Source: Modestobacter muralis
GTDB taxonomy: Bacteria > Actinomycetota > Actinomycetes > Mycobacteriales > Geodermatophilaceae
Assembly: GCF_010682105.1 (NCBI RefSeq)
Contig: NZ_JAAGWH010000010.1
Span: 16,866-80,865, forward strand
Length of the DNA: 64,000 nt
Direction of reading: 5' to 3'
The translations under genes were made by a program, and so were the position numbers. The notes below the pieces were generated by a model. The model ran no database searches. It was given only the letters and a program-made list of their open reading frames with translations, and was not told where the DNA came from. This document shows positions 8,960 through 16,903 of the stretch, piece by piece; within the stretch, counting starts at the first letter, position 1; each line of letters opens with the position of its first letter.

Positions 8960-8990
8960 ACGCTAGGGCCACCGCGGCGTCCTCTAGCGT
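8960..8990. promoter_or_regulatory. Mirrored divergent leaderless promoters
   Basis: TAGCGT occurs on the minus strand (8965-8960) 6 bases before the ATG at 8953, and the same hexamer occurs on the plus strand (8985-8990) 6 bases before the ATG at 8997. The two -10 elements form an inverted repeat, CTAGCG against CGCTAG. Both transcripts would start at the initiation codon. The two promoters overlap, so the two genes may be transcribed alternately; that is inference. Confidence 0.6.
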
Positions 8991-8996
8991 GCGGGC

Positions 8997-9602
8997 ATGA
9001 GCGACCGCGCGGGCACCAGCGACGACGCCGCCCAGCCGTGGGGTGCCGGGACGTGGACGGCGGCCCCGGCCGACGTCCGCGGGGACGGCGACGACCTGCT
9101 CGTCACCGCCGTCGAGGGCAGCGACGCCTGGCGGCACACCAGCTACGGGTTCGTGCACGACTCCGCGCACGCTCTGCTGGCCCCGCTGGCCGACCCCGGC
9201 GCGGTCGAGGTGACCTTCGACCTCGACTACGACCAGCAGTTCGACCAGGCGGGCCTGGTGCTGCGCGCCGACGCCGAGACCTGGGTCAAGGCCGGGGTCG
9301 AGTTCGCCGACGGTGCGCCCAGCGTCGGCGCGGTGGTCACCCTGGGCCGCTCGGACTGGTCGGTCGCGCCGGTGCCCGCGTGGGCCGGCCGTCGGGTGAC
9401 CGTGCGGGCCAGCCGCTCGGGCGACGCGGTCACGGTCCGCGCCCGGGTCGACGACGAGCCGTTCCAGTTGGTGCGGGTCGCCCCCTTCCCGGCCGGCACG
9501 CCGCTGCAGGCCGGACCGTACTGCTGCGCCCCCACCCGCGCGGGGCTCGTCGTCCGCTTCCGCCGCTGGACCACCGGCCCCGCCGACGCCGCGCTGCACT
9601 GA
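8997..9602 (+). CDS. DUF1349 (concanavalin-like) protein
   Basis: A 201-residue cytoplasmic protein with the DUF1349 beta-sandwich pattern: WGAGTWTAAPADV, then DAWRHTSYGFVHDSAHALLAP, VEVTFDLDYDQQFDQAGLVLR, and a final QAGPYCCAPTRAGLVVRF. Members resemble concanavalin-like lectin or glucanase folds, and some are described as regulators of enolase in yeast; a bacterial function is not established. The start ATG sits at the expected +1 of a leaderless transcript. It is divergently paired with the Gfo/Idh dehydrogenase, which could mean a shared carbohydrate role. Confidence 0.85.
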   Translation: MSDRAGTSDDAAQPWGAGTWTAAPADVRGDGDDLLVTAVEGSDAWRHTSYGFVHDSAHALLAPLADPGAVEVTFDLDYDQQFDQAGLVLRADAETWVKAGVEFADGAPSVGAVVTLGRSDWSVAPVPAWAGRRVTVRASRSGDAVTVRARVDDEPFQLVRVAPFPAGTPLQAGPYCCAPTRAGLVVRFRRWTTGPADAALH

Positions 9603-9651
9603 CGCGGGGAACCGTTCCCGACCGCGCGCGACGCCGGCACGATCCCCGGCC

Positions 9652-9855
9652 ATGACCGACGCACCGAAGGGCCCGGCCAGCTACTTCCCGTCGATCGAGG
9701 CGGGGTACGGCCGCCCGATCGCGGAGTGGCAGGAGCTGATCCGGGCCTCGCCGCTGACGAAGCACATGGAGCTGGTGACCTGGCTCACGACCGAGCACGG
9801 CCTCGGCCACGGGCGCGCCAACGCGCTGGTGGCGGCCACCCTCGCCGAAGGCTGA
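9652..9855 (+). CDS. DUF4287 domain small protein
   Basis: A 67-residue protein with the DUF4287 pattern: FPSIEAGYGRPIAEWQELI, then KHMELVTWLTTEHGLGHGRA and NALVAATL. The family often forms the N-terminal half of longer DUF4287-DUF5655 proteins; here it stands alone. The fold is predicted helical and the function is unknown. It begins with ATG 49 bases after the DUF1349 gene and is followed directly by a strong hairpin, so it is probably the last gene of its transcript. Confidence 0.8.
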   Translation: MTDAPKGPASYFPSIEAGYGRPIAEWQELIRASPLTKHMELVTWLTTEHGLGHGRANALVAATLAEG

Positions 9856-9866
9856 CCTGGTCGTCA

Positions 9867-9913
9867 GGGGAGTTGTGCTCTGCTCCCCACCAGGGAGCAG
9901 AGCACAACTCCCC
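9867..9913. repeat. Perfect 21-bp hairpin of the GGAGT/ACTCC group
   Basis: Bases 9867-9887 pair with 9893-9913 without mismatch, around the 5-base loop CACCA. The stem begins GGGGAGTTGTGCTCTGCT. It lies 11 bases after the DUF4287 stop and 33 bases before the aminotransferase start. It may be a factor-independent terminator lacking a T tract, or a dispersed palindromic element. Confidence 0.9.
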
Positions 9914-9946
9914 GACACCGGTGGCCACGGACGGCAGACTGAGGGC

Positions 9947-11149
9947 GTGACCCGTACGCCGTACCTGTCCTCCCGGCTGCAGGGCTTCGGGACGACGGTC
10001 TTCGCCGAGATGAGCGCCCTCGCGGTGGCCACCGGCTCGATCAACCTGGGCCAGGGGTTCCCCGACGAGCCCGGCCCCGCGGCGGTGCTCGACGTCGCCC
10101 GGGCCGCCATCGGCACCGCACACGACCAGTACCCGCCCGGCCCCGGCCTGCCCGAGCTGCGGACGGCGATCGCGGAGCACCAGCTGCGCTTCCGCGGGCT
10201 GACCCACGACCCGGACGGCGAGGTGCTGGTCACCGCCGGCGCCACCGAGGCGCTGACCGCCGCGCTGCTGGCCCTGCTCGAGCCCGGCGACGAGGTCGTG
10301 CTGTTCGAGCCGATGTACGACAGCTACGCCGCCGCGGTCGCCATGGCCGGCGGCGTCCTGCGCCCGGTGCCGCTGCACCCGCCGGCGGTGGCGGCTGGGG
10401 AGGTGGGCACCGGGGCGTGGACCTTCGAGGAGGCCGCGCTGCGGGCCGCGGTCACCCCGCGCGCCCGCATGCTGCTGCTCAACACCCCGCACAACCCGAC
10501 CGGCAAGGTGTTCACCGCTGCCGAGCTGGCGCTGCTGGCCGAGGTCGCCACCGCTGCCGACCTGCTGGTGCTCACCGACGAGGTCTACGAGCACCTGGTG
10601 TTCGACGGGGCCACGCACACCTCGATCGCCACGCTGCCCGGGATGGCCGGCCGCACGCTCGTGATCAGCAGCGGCGGCAAGACCTTCAACACCACCGGCT
10701 GGAAGATCGGCTGGGTCTGCGGGCCGGCACCGCTGGTGGCCGCTGTGCGCACCGCCAAGCAGTACCTGACCTTCGTCAACGGCGGACCGTTCCAGCCGGC
10801 GGTCGCCGCCGGGCTGCGGCTGCCCGACGCGTTCTTCGCCGGCGTCACCGCCGACCTGCAGCGCCGCCGCGACCGGCTGACCGCCGGGCTGGCGGCCGCG
10901 GGGCTGCCGGTGGTCAGCCCGCAGGCGACGTACTTCGCCACCGTCGACGTCCGACCGCTGCAGCCCGACGGGGACGGCGTGGCGTTCTGCCGCGCGCTGC
11001 CCGCCCGCGCCGGGGTGGTCGCCGTCCCGTCCGTGGTCTTCTACGGCGCGGCGGACGCGCACCTGGGCCGGCACCTGGTGCGCTTCGCCTTCTGCAAGCG
11101 CGACGAGGTGCTCGCGGAGGCCGCCCGGCGACTGGGGGAGATGCAGTGA
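9947..11149 (+). CDS. PLP-dependent aminotransferase, class I/II (MtnE/KAT-like)
   Basis: A 400-residue fold-type I aminotransferase. Visible motifs are INLGQGFPDEPGP near residue 30, the substrate/PLP segment LLLNTPHNPTGKVF, the cofactor aspartate region LTDEVYEHLVF and the Schiff-base lysine in SSGGKTFNTTGWKIGW. The FPD and TPHNPTGK spelling is that of the kynurenine/glutamine-transaminase-K subgroup (YbdL-like), which accepts methionine or 2-oxo acids with glutamine as donor. GTG 9947 is preferred because CAGACT lies 6 bases upstream, a leaderless arrangement, and the upstream frame runs through the hairpin. The omega-amidase gene overlaps its stop. Confidence 0.92.
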   Translation: MTRTPYLSSRLQGFGTTVFAEMSALAVATGSINLGQGFPDEPGPAAVLDVARAAIGTAHDQYPPGPGLPELRTAIAEHQLRFRGLTHDPDGEVLVTAGATEALTAALLALLEPGDEVVLFEPMYDSYAAAVAMAGGVLRPVPLHPPAVAAGEVGTGAWTFEEAALRAAVTPRARMLLLNTPHNPTGKVFTAAELALLAEVATAADLLVLTDEVYEHLVFDGATHTSIATLPGMAGRTLVISSGGKTFNTTGWKIGWVCGPAPLVAAVRTAKQYLTFVNGGPFQPAVAAGLRLPDAFFAGVTADLQRRRDRLTAGLAAAGLPVVSPQATYFATVDVRPLQPDGDGVAFCRALPARAGVVAVPSVVFYGAADAHLGRHLVRFAFCKRDEVLAEAARRLGEMQ

Positions 11150-11901
11150 GGATCGCCGCTGTCCAGCACGACATCGTCTGGGAGGACCGGGACGCCAACT
11201 TCGCCCGGCTCGCCCCGCAGGTCGCCCGCGCGGTGGGGGCCGGCGCGGAGCTGGTGCTGCTCACCGAGACCTTCTCCACGGGGTTCTCCATGACCCCGGG
11301 CATCGGCGAGCCGGTGGGCGGGCCCTCGGCCCGGTTCCTCGCCGCGCAGGCCGCCGAGCACGGCGTGTGGGTGGCCGGCACCTGTCCCGAGATCGAGGAC
11401 GGCGAGGAGCTGCCGCACAACACCTTCGTGCTGGCCGGCCCCGACGGCAGCACCCACCGCTACCGCAAGCTGCACCCCTTCGCCGCCGAGCGCACCCGCT
11501 TCCGGTCCGGCACCGGGCCGGTGACCGTCGAGGTCGGCGGCCTGCGGATCACCCCGTTCATCTGCTACGACCTGCGCTTCGCCGACGTGTTCTGGGAGGC
11601 CGGCCCCACGACCGACGTCTTCCTCGTGCCGGCCAACTGGCCGCGCGCCCGGCGGCAGCACTGGACGACGCTGCTGTCGGCCCGGGCGATCGAGAACCAG
11701 GCCTACGTGGTCGGCTGCAACCGGGTCGGGGACGCCGGTGACGGCACCCACCACGCCGGCGACAGCCGGATCGTGAGCCCGACCGGGGAGCTGCTGGCCA
11801 CCGCCTCGGGGGTGGAGACGATCGTGCTCGCCGACGTCGACGCGGCCGAGGTGGCCGCCACCCGGGACCGCTTCCAGTTCCTGGCCGACCGCCGCGGCTG
11901 A
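11146..11901 (+). CDS. Carbon-nitrogen hydrolase, omega-amidase-like (MtnU/NIT2 type)
   Basis: A 251-residue nitrilase-superfamily amidase. The catalytic triad positions are recognisable: Glu in [11 protein letters not shown], Lys in YRKLHPFA and Cys in [15 protein letters not shown]. This short single-domain branch hydrolyses the amide of 2-oxoglutaramate or 2-oxosuccinamate. The GTG start overlaps the aminotransferase stop (GTGA), which fits the known partnership in which a glutamine transaminase makes 2-oxoglutaramate and the omega-amidase removes it, drawing the transamination forward, for example in methionine salvage. Confidence 0.92.
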   Translation: MRIAAVQHDIVWEDRDANFARLAPQVARAVGAGAELVLLTETFSTGFSMTPGIGEPVGGPSARFLAAQAAEHGVWVAGTCPEIEDGEELPHNTFVLAGPDGSTHRYRKLHPFAAERTRFRSGTGPVTVEVGGLRITPFICYDLRFADVFWEAGPTTDVFLVPANWPRARRQHWTTLLSARAIENQAYVVGCNRVGDAGDGTHHAGDSRIVSPTGELLATASGVETIVLADVDAAEVAATRDRFQFLADRRG

Positions 11902-11996
11902 CCGTTTCCCGGGGCGGCTGGCCCCGGAGGGGCACCCTGGGGGACCCTGGTACCCGCAGGTACCGAGCAGTTGTCGAGATGTGCAGGAGTCGCAGG

Positions 11997-13124
11997 ATGC
12001 CCCAGGGCACGGTCAAGTGGTTCAACGCTGAGAAGGGGTTCGGGTTCATCGAGCCCGACGACGGCGGGCAGGACGTGTTCGCGCACTTCTCCGCGATCGC
12101 CGACGACGGCGGATTCCGCAGTCTGGACGAGGGGCAGCGGGTGGAGTTCGAGGCGAGCCCGGGCGACCGCGGCCTGCAGGCGGACACCATCCGTCCGCTG
12201 GGCGGCGGCAGCGCCGGCCGCGCTCCGGCGCGGGCCGAACGCGGGCACCGCGACGACTACCGCGAGGTCCGCGCCCCCCGCGGCGGCGGCGGTGGTGGCG
12301 GCTCCGAGGGCACGGTGCGCTTCTTCAACGCCGAGAAGGGCTTCGGGTTCATCGAGCCCGACGAGGGCGGCGACGACGTCTTCGTGCACTTCTCCGCGAT
12401 CGCCGACGACGGCGGCTACCGCAGCCTCGACGAGGGCCAGCGGGTCTCCTACACCGCCAGCCCCGGCCAGAAGGGCATGCAGGCCGACTCGGTCCAGCCC
12501 CTCGGCGGCGGCCGGGCCCCGGCCCGCGACGACCGGCGCGACGACCGCCGTGACGACCGGGCCCCCCGCGCACCGCGCGGTGGCGGCGGCGGGTCGCAGG
12601 GCACCGTGCGGTTCTTCAACGCCGAGAAGGGCTTCGGGTTCATCGAGCCCGACACCGGCGGCGACGACGTCTTCGTCCACTTCTCCGCCATCGAGGACCA
12701 CGGCGGCTACCGCAGCCTCGACGAGGGCCAGCGGGTCGAGTACTCCGCCAGCCCCGGCCAGCGCGGCCTGCAGGCCGACTCGGTGCGCGCCGTCGGCGGT
12801 GGCGGCGGTGCCCCGGCCGGCAACGACCGGCGCGACGAGCGCCCGCGCCGGGACGAGCGTCCCCGCCGCGACGACCGGGCACCCCGGGCGCCGCGCGCCG
12901 GTGGTGGCGGCGGCACCGGCGGCCAGGGCACGGTGCGCTTCTTCAACGCCGAGAAGGGCTTCGGGTTCATCGAGCCCGACGACGGCGGCGACGACGTGTT
13001 CGTGCACTTCTCCGCGATCGCCGACCGGGGCGGCTACCGCAGCCTCGACGAGGGCCAGCGGGTCGAGTACACCGCCAGCCAGGGCGACCGCGGCGTGCAG
13101 GCGGACTCGGTCGACCCGCTGTGA
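11997..13124 (+). CDS. Four-domain cold-shock protein with RG/RD-rich linkers
   Basis: A 375-residue protein made of four cold-shock domains (about residues 2-69, 104-170, 201-267 and 310-375), against about 67 residues for a normal CspA. Each domain keeps the RNP1 core KGFGFIEPD and RNP2 (VFAHF in the first, VFVHF in the others), so each should bind single-stranded RNA or DNA. The three linkers of 30-43 residues are rich in Gly, Arg, Asp, Ala and Pro (for example [20 protein letters not shown]) and look disordered, similar to RGG boxes. The first domain has the usual VKWFN start; domains two to four read VRFFN. I chose the ATG at 11997 because AGGAG lies upstream. A strong hairpin follows the stop. 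Function in RNA chaperoning is inferred. Confidence 0.93.
   Translation: MPQGTVKWFNAEKGFGFIEPDDGGQDVFAHFSAIADDGGFRSLDEGQRVEFEASPGDRGLQADTIRPLGGGSAGRAPARAERGHRDDYREVRAPRGGGGGGGSEGTVRFFNAEKGFGFIEPDEGGDDVFVHFSAIADDGGYRSLDEGQRVSYTASPGQKGMQADSVQPLGGGRAPARDDRRDDRRDDRAPRAPRGGGGGSQGTVRFFNAEKGFGFIEPDTGGDDVFVHFSAIEDHGGYRSLDEGQRVEYSASPGQRGLQADSVRAVGGGGGAPAGNDRRDERPRRDERPRRDDRAPRAPRAGGGGGTGGQGTVRFFNAEKGFGFIEPDDGGDDVFVHFSAIADRGGYRSLDEGQRVEYTASQGDRGVQADSVDPL
12000..13121 (+). repeat. Four tandem cold-shock-domain coding repeats
   Basis: The DNA encoding the four domains is itself repetitive. Units start near 12000, 12306, 12597 and 12924, so the period is about 290-330 bases including linkers. Long near-identical stretches such as TTCAACGCCGAGAAGGGCTT recur in units two to four, while unit one differs more. 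The similarity suggests recent duplication or gene conversion of the last three units. Confidence 0.9.
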
Positions 13125-13130
13125 CCCACG

Positions 13131-13165
13131 CCCGCTGACCGTCCGGCACCCGGACGGTCAGCGGG
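13131..13165 (+). terminator. Hairpin terminator after the cold-shock gene
   Basis: CCCGCTGACCGTCCGG (13131-13146) and its exact complement (13150-13165) form a 16-bp stem around CAC, 6 bases after the stop. No T tract follows, as is usual for high-GC actinobacterial terminators. Its first 11 bases also occur in the repeat at 7796. Confidence 0.8.
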
Positions 13166-13212
13166 CCGCACGACCCGCCGCCCCGCGGGGCGGAGCCAGG
13201 ACGAGGGAGCAG

Positions 13213-13254
13213 ATGGACGCCGCTGGACGACCCCGCCGCGGGACCGGCCGGTGA
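13213..13254 (+). CDS. 13-codon leader ORF coupled to the acyl-CoA ligase
   Basis: ATG at 13213 follows a good ribosome binding site, GAGGGAGC, and opens a 13-codon ORF (MDAAGRPRRGTGR). Its TGA overlaps the GTG start of the acyl-CoA ligase (GTGA). The ligase has no ribosome binding site of its own at that GTG, so translation is probably handed over from this leader. Whether the peptide has any function is unknown; the arginine-rich sequence could be incidental. Confidence 0.45.
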   Translation: MDAAGRPRRGTGR

Positions 13255-14957
13255 CGGGCACGCCCGCGCCGCACTGGACCCACAGCTACGCCCCGGGCGT
13301 GCCGGCGGAGGTGGAGGTGCCGCCGGACGCCGTGCCCGATCTGCTGGCCGCCGCCGTCGCGCGGTTCCCGGACCGGCCGGCGCTGGACTTCCTCGGCGCC
13401 AGCACCAGCTACGCGGAGCTCGGCTCGGCCGTGGCCCGCGCCGCCGGGCTGCTGCGGGACCTGGGCGTGCGGCCCGGTGACCGGGTGGCCCTGGTGCTGC
13501 CCAACTGCCCGCAGCACGTGGTCGCCTTCCACGCCGCGCTCCGGCTGGGCGCCGTCGTCGTGGAGCACAACCCGCTGTACACCGCCGACGAGCTCGGTGC
13601 CCAGTTCCGCGACCACGGCGCCACGGTCGCCGTCGTCTGGGACGTCGTCGCCCCCGTGGTGCAGGGCCTGGACGCCCCGGCGCTGCGCACCGTGCTCGCC
13701 GTCGACCTCAGCCGCGCGCTGCCGCTGGCCAAGCGGTTGGCGCTGCGGCTGCCACTGGCCCGCGCCCGGGCCACCAGGGCGGCGATGACCGCCCCGGCGC
13801 CGGGGGCGACGCCCTGGGAGGCCGCGGTCGCCGGGGCCACCCCGCTGCCGGCCGCGCACCCGGGACCGGTGCACACCGACGTCGCGCTGCTGCAGTACAC
13901 CGGCGGCACGACCGGCAGCCCCAAGGCCGCCGTCCTCACCCACCGCAACCTGGTCGCCAACGTCACCCAGTCCCTGGCCTGGGTGCCGGGCCTGCGTCCG
14001 GGCACCGAGGTGTTCTACGGCGTCCTGCCGTTCTTCCACGCCTACGGGCTGATGCTGTGCCTGGTCACCGCCCTGCGGATCGGCGCGGCGCTGGTCCTGT
14101 TCCCGCGGTTCGACGTCGACCAGGTGCTCGCCGCGGCCCGGCGGCGGCCGCCGACGTTCCTCCCCGGGGTGCCGCCGGTCTACGAGCGGCTGGCCACCGC
14201 CGCCGCGGAGCGCAGCGTCGACCTGTCCACCGTGCGGTTCGCGATCTCCGGGGCGATGCCGCTGCCGGTGGCGACCGCGGCCCGCTGGGAGGAGCTGACC
14301 GGTGGGCTGGTGGTGGAGGGCTACGGGATGACCGAGGCCTCACCGATCGCGCTGGGCAACCCGATGGGGCCCACCCGCCGGCCGGGCACCGTCGGCCTGC
14401 CCTACCCCTCGACGCAGATGCGGGTGGTCGACCCGGAGGACCCGGCCGTCGACCGGGCACCCGGCGAGCGTGGCGAGCTGCTGGTGCGCGGGCCGCAGGT
14501 CTTCTCCGGCTACTGGAACCGGCCCGAGGAGACGGCTGCGGTGCTGCTGGCCGACGGGTGGCTGCGCACCGGCGACATCGTGGTGGCCGACGTCGACGGC
14601 TTCGTCACCGTCGTCGACCGGATCAAGGAGCTGGTCATCACCGGCGGGTTCAACGTGCACCCCTCCGAGGTGGAGGACGCGCTCAAGGCCGTCGACGGGG
14701 TCACCGACGCGGCGGTGGTCGGCCTGCCCGGGGCGTCGGGCAGCGAGGAGGTCGTCGCCGCGGTCGTGCTGTCCCGGCCGCTGGACCTCGACGCCGTGCG
14801 CGAGGCCACCCGGGCGTCGCTGGCGGCCTACAAGGTGCCGCGCCGGCTCGTCGTCGTCGAGGACCTGCCGCGCTCGCAGATCGGCAAGGTGCTCCGCCGG
14901 CAGGTCCGCGCGCAACTGCTCGCCGGGTCGGCTCAGCCGGGGACGCCGGAGCCGTAG
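13251..14957 (+). CDS. AMP-dependent acyl-CoA synthetase (long-chain fatty acid-CoA ligase type)
   Basis: A 568-residue member of the adenylate-forming superfamily, which activates a carboxylic acid with ATP and CoA. Motifs in order: the P-loop LQYTGGTTGSPKAAVLTHRN, the YGMTEASP motif, the GWLRTGDI hinge region and the C-terminal catalytic lysine in SQIGKVLRRQ. The size and the VLPFFHAYGLML segment fit long-chain fatty-acid CoA ligases of the FadD type. The GTG start overlaps the stop of a 13-codon leader ORF. The last 25 bases overlap the 3' end of the convergent sigma-like membrane gene. Confidence 0.92.
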   Translation: MTGTPAPHWTHSYAPGVPAEVEVPPDAVPDLLAAAVARFPDRPALDFLGASTSYAELGSAVARAAGLLRDLGVRPGDRVALVLPNCPQHVVAFHAALRLGAVVVEHNPLYTADELGAQFRDHGATVAVVWDVVAPVVQGLDAPALRTVLAVDLSRALPLAKRLALRLPLARARATRAAMTAPAPGATPWEAAVAGATPLPAAHPGPVHTDVALLQYTGGTTGSPKAAVLTHRNLVANVTQSLAWVPGLRPGTEVFYGVLPFFHAYGLMLCLVTALRIGAALVLFPRFDVDQVLAAARRRPPTFLPGVPPVYERLATAAAERSVDLSTVRFAISGAMPLPVATAARWEELTGGLVVEGYGMTEASPIALGNPMGPTRRPGTVGLPYPSTQMRVVDPEDPAVDRAPGERGELLVRGPQVFSGYWNRPEETAAVLLADGWLRTGDIVVADVDGFVTVVDRIKELVITGGFNVHPSEVEDALKAVDGVTDAAVVGLPGASGSEEVVAAVVLSRPLDLDAVREATRASLAAYKVPRRLVVVEDLPRSQIGKVLRRQVRAQLLAGSAQPGTPEP

Positions 14958-16804
14958 TCGCCGAACGGCTCGGTCGGCACCGGCGCGACCGCGGTCTCCC
15001 GCAGCTCGCGCCCGGCGGCGTCCAGGGTGCGCACGCTCACCGCCCCGGCCGGCATCGGCACGACCGCCCCGCCGCCGGTCAGCGCCAGCGGGCCCAGCAC
15101 CCGGCCCCGCTCGTCCAGCAGCTCGGCGGAGGCGGCGTCGGACGGGGCGGACACCACCAGCCACCGGCCGTCCTCCTCCGAGCTCAGCCCGGGCAGCGCG
15201 ACGTCGCAGGTGCGCACCACCGTGAGCGTCGCGACGTCGGTCGAGCCCGGCGGGGTCGAGGCGCCACAGGGGAGCACCGTCCCCGGGCGGCCGGCCACCG
15301 TCCCGACGACGAGCGCGCCGCCGGGGCTGTGCGCCACGACGACGGCGACGCTCCCGCTGCGCCGGCTCAGCGGCAGCGGGCCGGACCACAGCAGCTCGGG
15401 CTCCAGGTCGGCGGGCTCGACGCCCAGCGGGCCGGCCAGCTGGGTGAACGCCGTGCCGACCACCACCGGGTCCGGCGGCTGCGCGGTGGGCCGCAGCGGC
15501 TGGAGCGCCGGCAGCTCCCCGGTGCGCGTCCCCGGCACCTCGACCCCGCTGCGGTGCACGACCTGGCCGTCCCGGGTCACCCGCACGCTGAGCCCGGAGC
15601 CGGCCTGCGTCGTCCGGGCCGGCACGACCGCGGTGCCGTCGGCGGAGCCCGCCGGCAGGTAGTCGCGGCCCACGGTGCCGCGCGGACCGACCATCAGCCG
15701 GTCGGAGACCGCCACGGTGTCGCCCCGGCCGGCGACCACGACCAGCGTCGCCTCGCCGGGACCGCCGAGCACGAGCGTCGCCGGCCGGGTGCGGCCCAGG
15801 GTGCGGGAGTACCGGGGCGTCAGCTCCGCCGCCGGCGCGCCCACCGGTCCGACCAGCCAGGTGCCGCGGAAGTCGCCGTCGGTCTCGCCGACCACCAACG
15901 CCGCGCGGCCGTGCGGGGTGTCCCCGGCGAACACGACCTCCCGGTCGGCGACCGGCGGCGGCGCCTGACCGCCCCAGCCCACCGACCGGACGGCATCGAG
16001 GAACGCGGCGTCGCCGGCGAGGGAGCCGCGGGCCGGGCCCAGGAGCACCGGGATCGCCGGGTTGCCGCCCAGCGGGGCGGCCGGTGCCGGGCGGGCGGAC
16101 GACGGAGACGCCGGGGCGACCGGTGCCGGGGCCGGCTCGGCGGCGGGACGGGTGAGCTGGACGCCGGCGCCGCCCACGCACAGCACGGTCAGCGCCGCGG
16201 CGGCCGCGACCTGCCACCGGCCCCGCCGCTGCCGGTGCCGCACGTCGACGACGGCCTGACCGGCGTCCAGCCGCCAGGCGCCGGGTCCGCCGGCGAGCCG
16301 GGCGAGCTCGTCGTGCAGCCGCCGGTCCGGGTCGTCGGCGCCGGACCGGGGGCGGGCGTAGAGGTCGGGGGCCAGGGCAGGGTGCAGCTGTGCGGCGCCG
16401 CGCTCGGCCTCCTGCGCCGCGGTGTCGGCCGGGCAGCCCAGCAGCGGGGCGAGCTGCGCCGGGGGCAGCCCGTCGAGGGCGGTCAGCACGGTCGCCGCCC
16501 GGGTGCGGGGCGGCAGGTCGCGCAGCGCCCGGGCCAGCGGCTCGGGACCGGCCGCGGCGACCGAGGGGTCGGGCAGGGACTCGATCACCTGCTCCCCGCG
16601 GACCGTGCGCCGGCCGCTGCCGGTGACCAGGGCCGCGCGGGCGGTGGCCAGCGGGTCGGGGACGCGCCCCCAGCGCCGGCGGGTGCGGGCCAGCGCGCGC
16701 TGCACCAGCTCCTCCGCACCGGACCGGTCGCCGGTGAGGAGCAGGGCGGTGCGCAGCAGCTCCGGACGCCGGGCGGCGACGAACTCCTCGAACGACGTGT
16801 CCAC
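14933..16804 (-). CDS. Degenerate sigma-factor-like domain fused to membrane anchor and ectodomain
   Basis: A 623-residue protein. Residues 1-50 (FEEFVAARRPELLRTALLLT, then GAEELVQRALARTRRRW) match region 2 of SigE-type ECF sigma factors. Residues 90-145 (ALRDLPPRTRAATVLTALDG and LLGCPADTAAQEAERGAAQL) match region 4, but the helix-turn-helix is eroded. A single membrane segment lies at about 198-217. A Pro/Ala linker follows, then a roughly 390-residue extracytoplasmic part with repeated strands and no family I recognise. The GTG at 16804 follows GAGAGGAGG at good spacing. This arrangement looks like an anti-sigma or signalling protein derived from a sigma factor rather than a working sigma factor. 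It lies 99 bases downstream of oleD on the same strand. Confidence 0.75.
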   Translation of the reverse strand: MDTSFEEFVAARRPELLRTALLLTGDRSGAEELVQRALARTRRRWGRVPDPLATARAALVTGSGRRTVRGEQVIESLPDPSVAAAGPEPLARALRDLPPRTRAATVLTALDGLPPAQLAPLLGCPADTAAQEAERGAAQLHPALAPDLYARPRSGADDPDRRLHDELARLAGGPGAWRLDAGQAVVDVRHRQRRGRWQVAAAAALTVLCVGGAGVQLTRPAAEPAPAPVAPASPSSARPAPAAPLGGNPAIPVLLGPARGSLAGDAAFLDAVRSVGWGGQAPPPVADREVVFAGDTPHGRAALVVGETDGDFRGTWLVGPVGAPAAELTPRYSRTLGRTRPATLVLGGPGEATLVVVAGRGDTVAVSDRLMVGPRGTVGRDYLPAGSADGTAVVPARTTQAGSGLSVRVTRDGQVVHRSGVEVPGTRTGELPALQPLRPTAQPPDPVVVGTAFTQLAGPLGVEPADLEPELLWSGPLPLSRRSGSVAVVVAHSPGGALVVGTVAGRPGTVLPCGASTPPGSTDVATLTVVRTCDVALPGLSSEEDGRWLVVSAPSDAASAELLDERGRVLGPLALTGGGAVVPMPAGAVSVRTLDAAGRELRETAVAPVPTEPFGDYGSGVPG

Positions 16805-16903
16805 TCCGACCTCCTCTCGCCTGCGCTGCGTCCGTCCGCCGGGACCTGCGGTGCCTTCGCTCACCGGGCCTGCGGGGCGTTCGTCCGCCGGGCCCGGTGG
16901 GGT

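Noticed and set aside
5036..9655. A 1539-codon open frame on the plus strand
   Set aside because: It is antisense to the antiporter, sugar kinase and Gfo/Idh genes. Its translation is Gln/Arg/Gly-rich without any domain, a product of 70+% GC coding DNA on the other strand.
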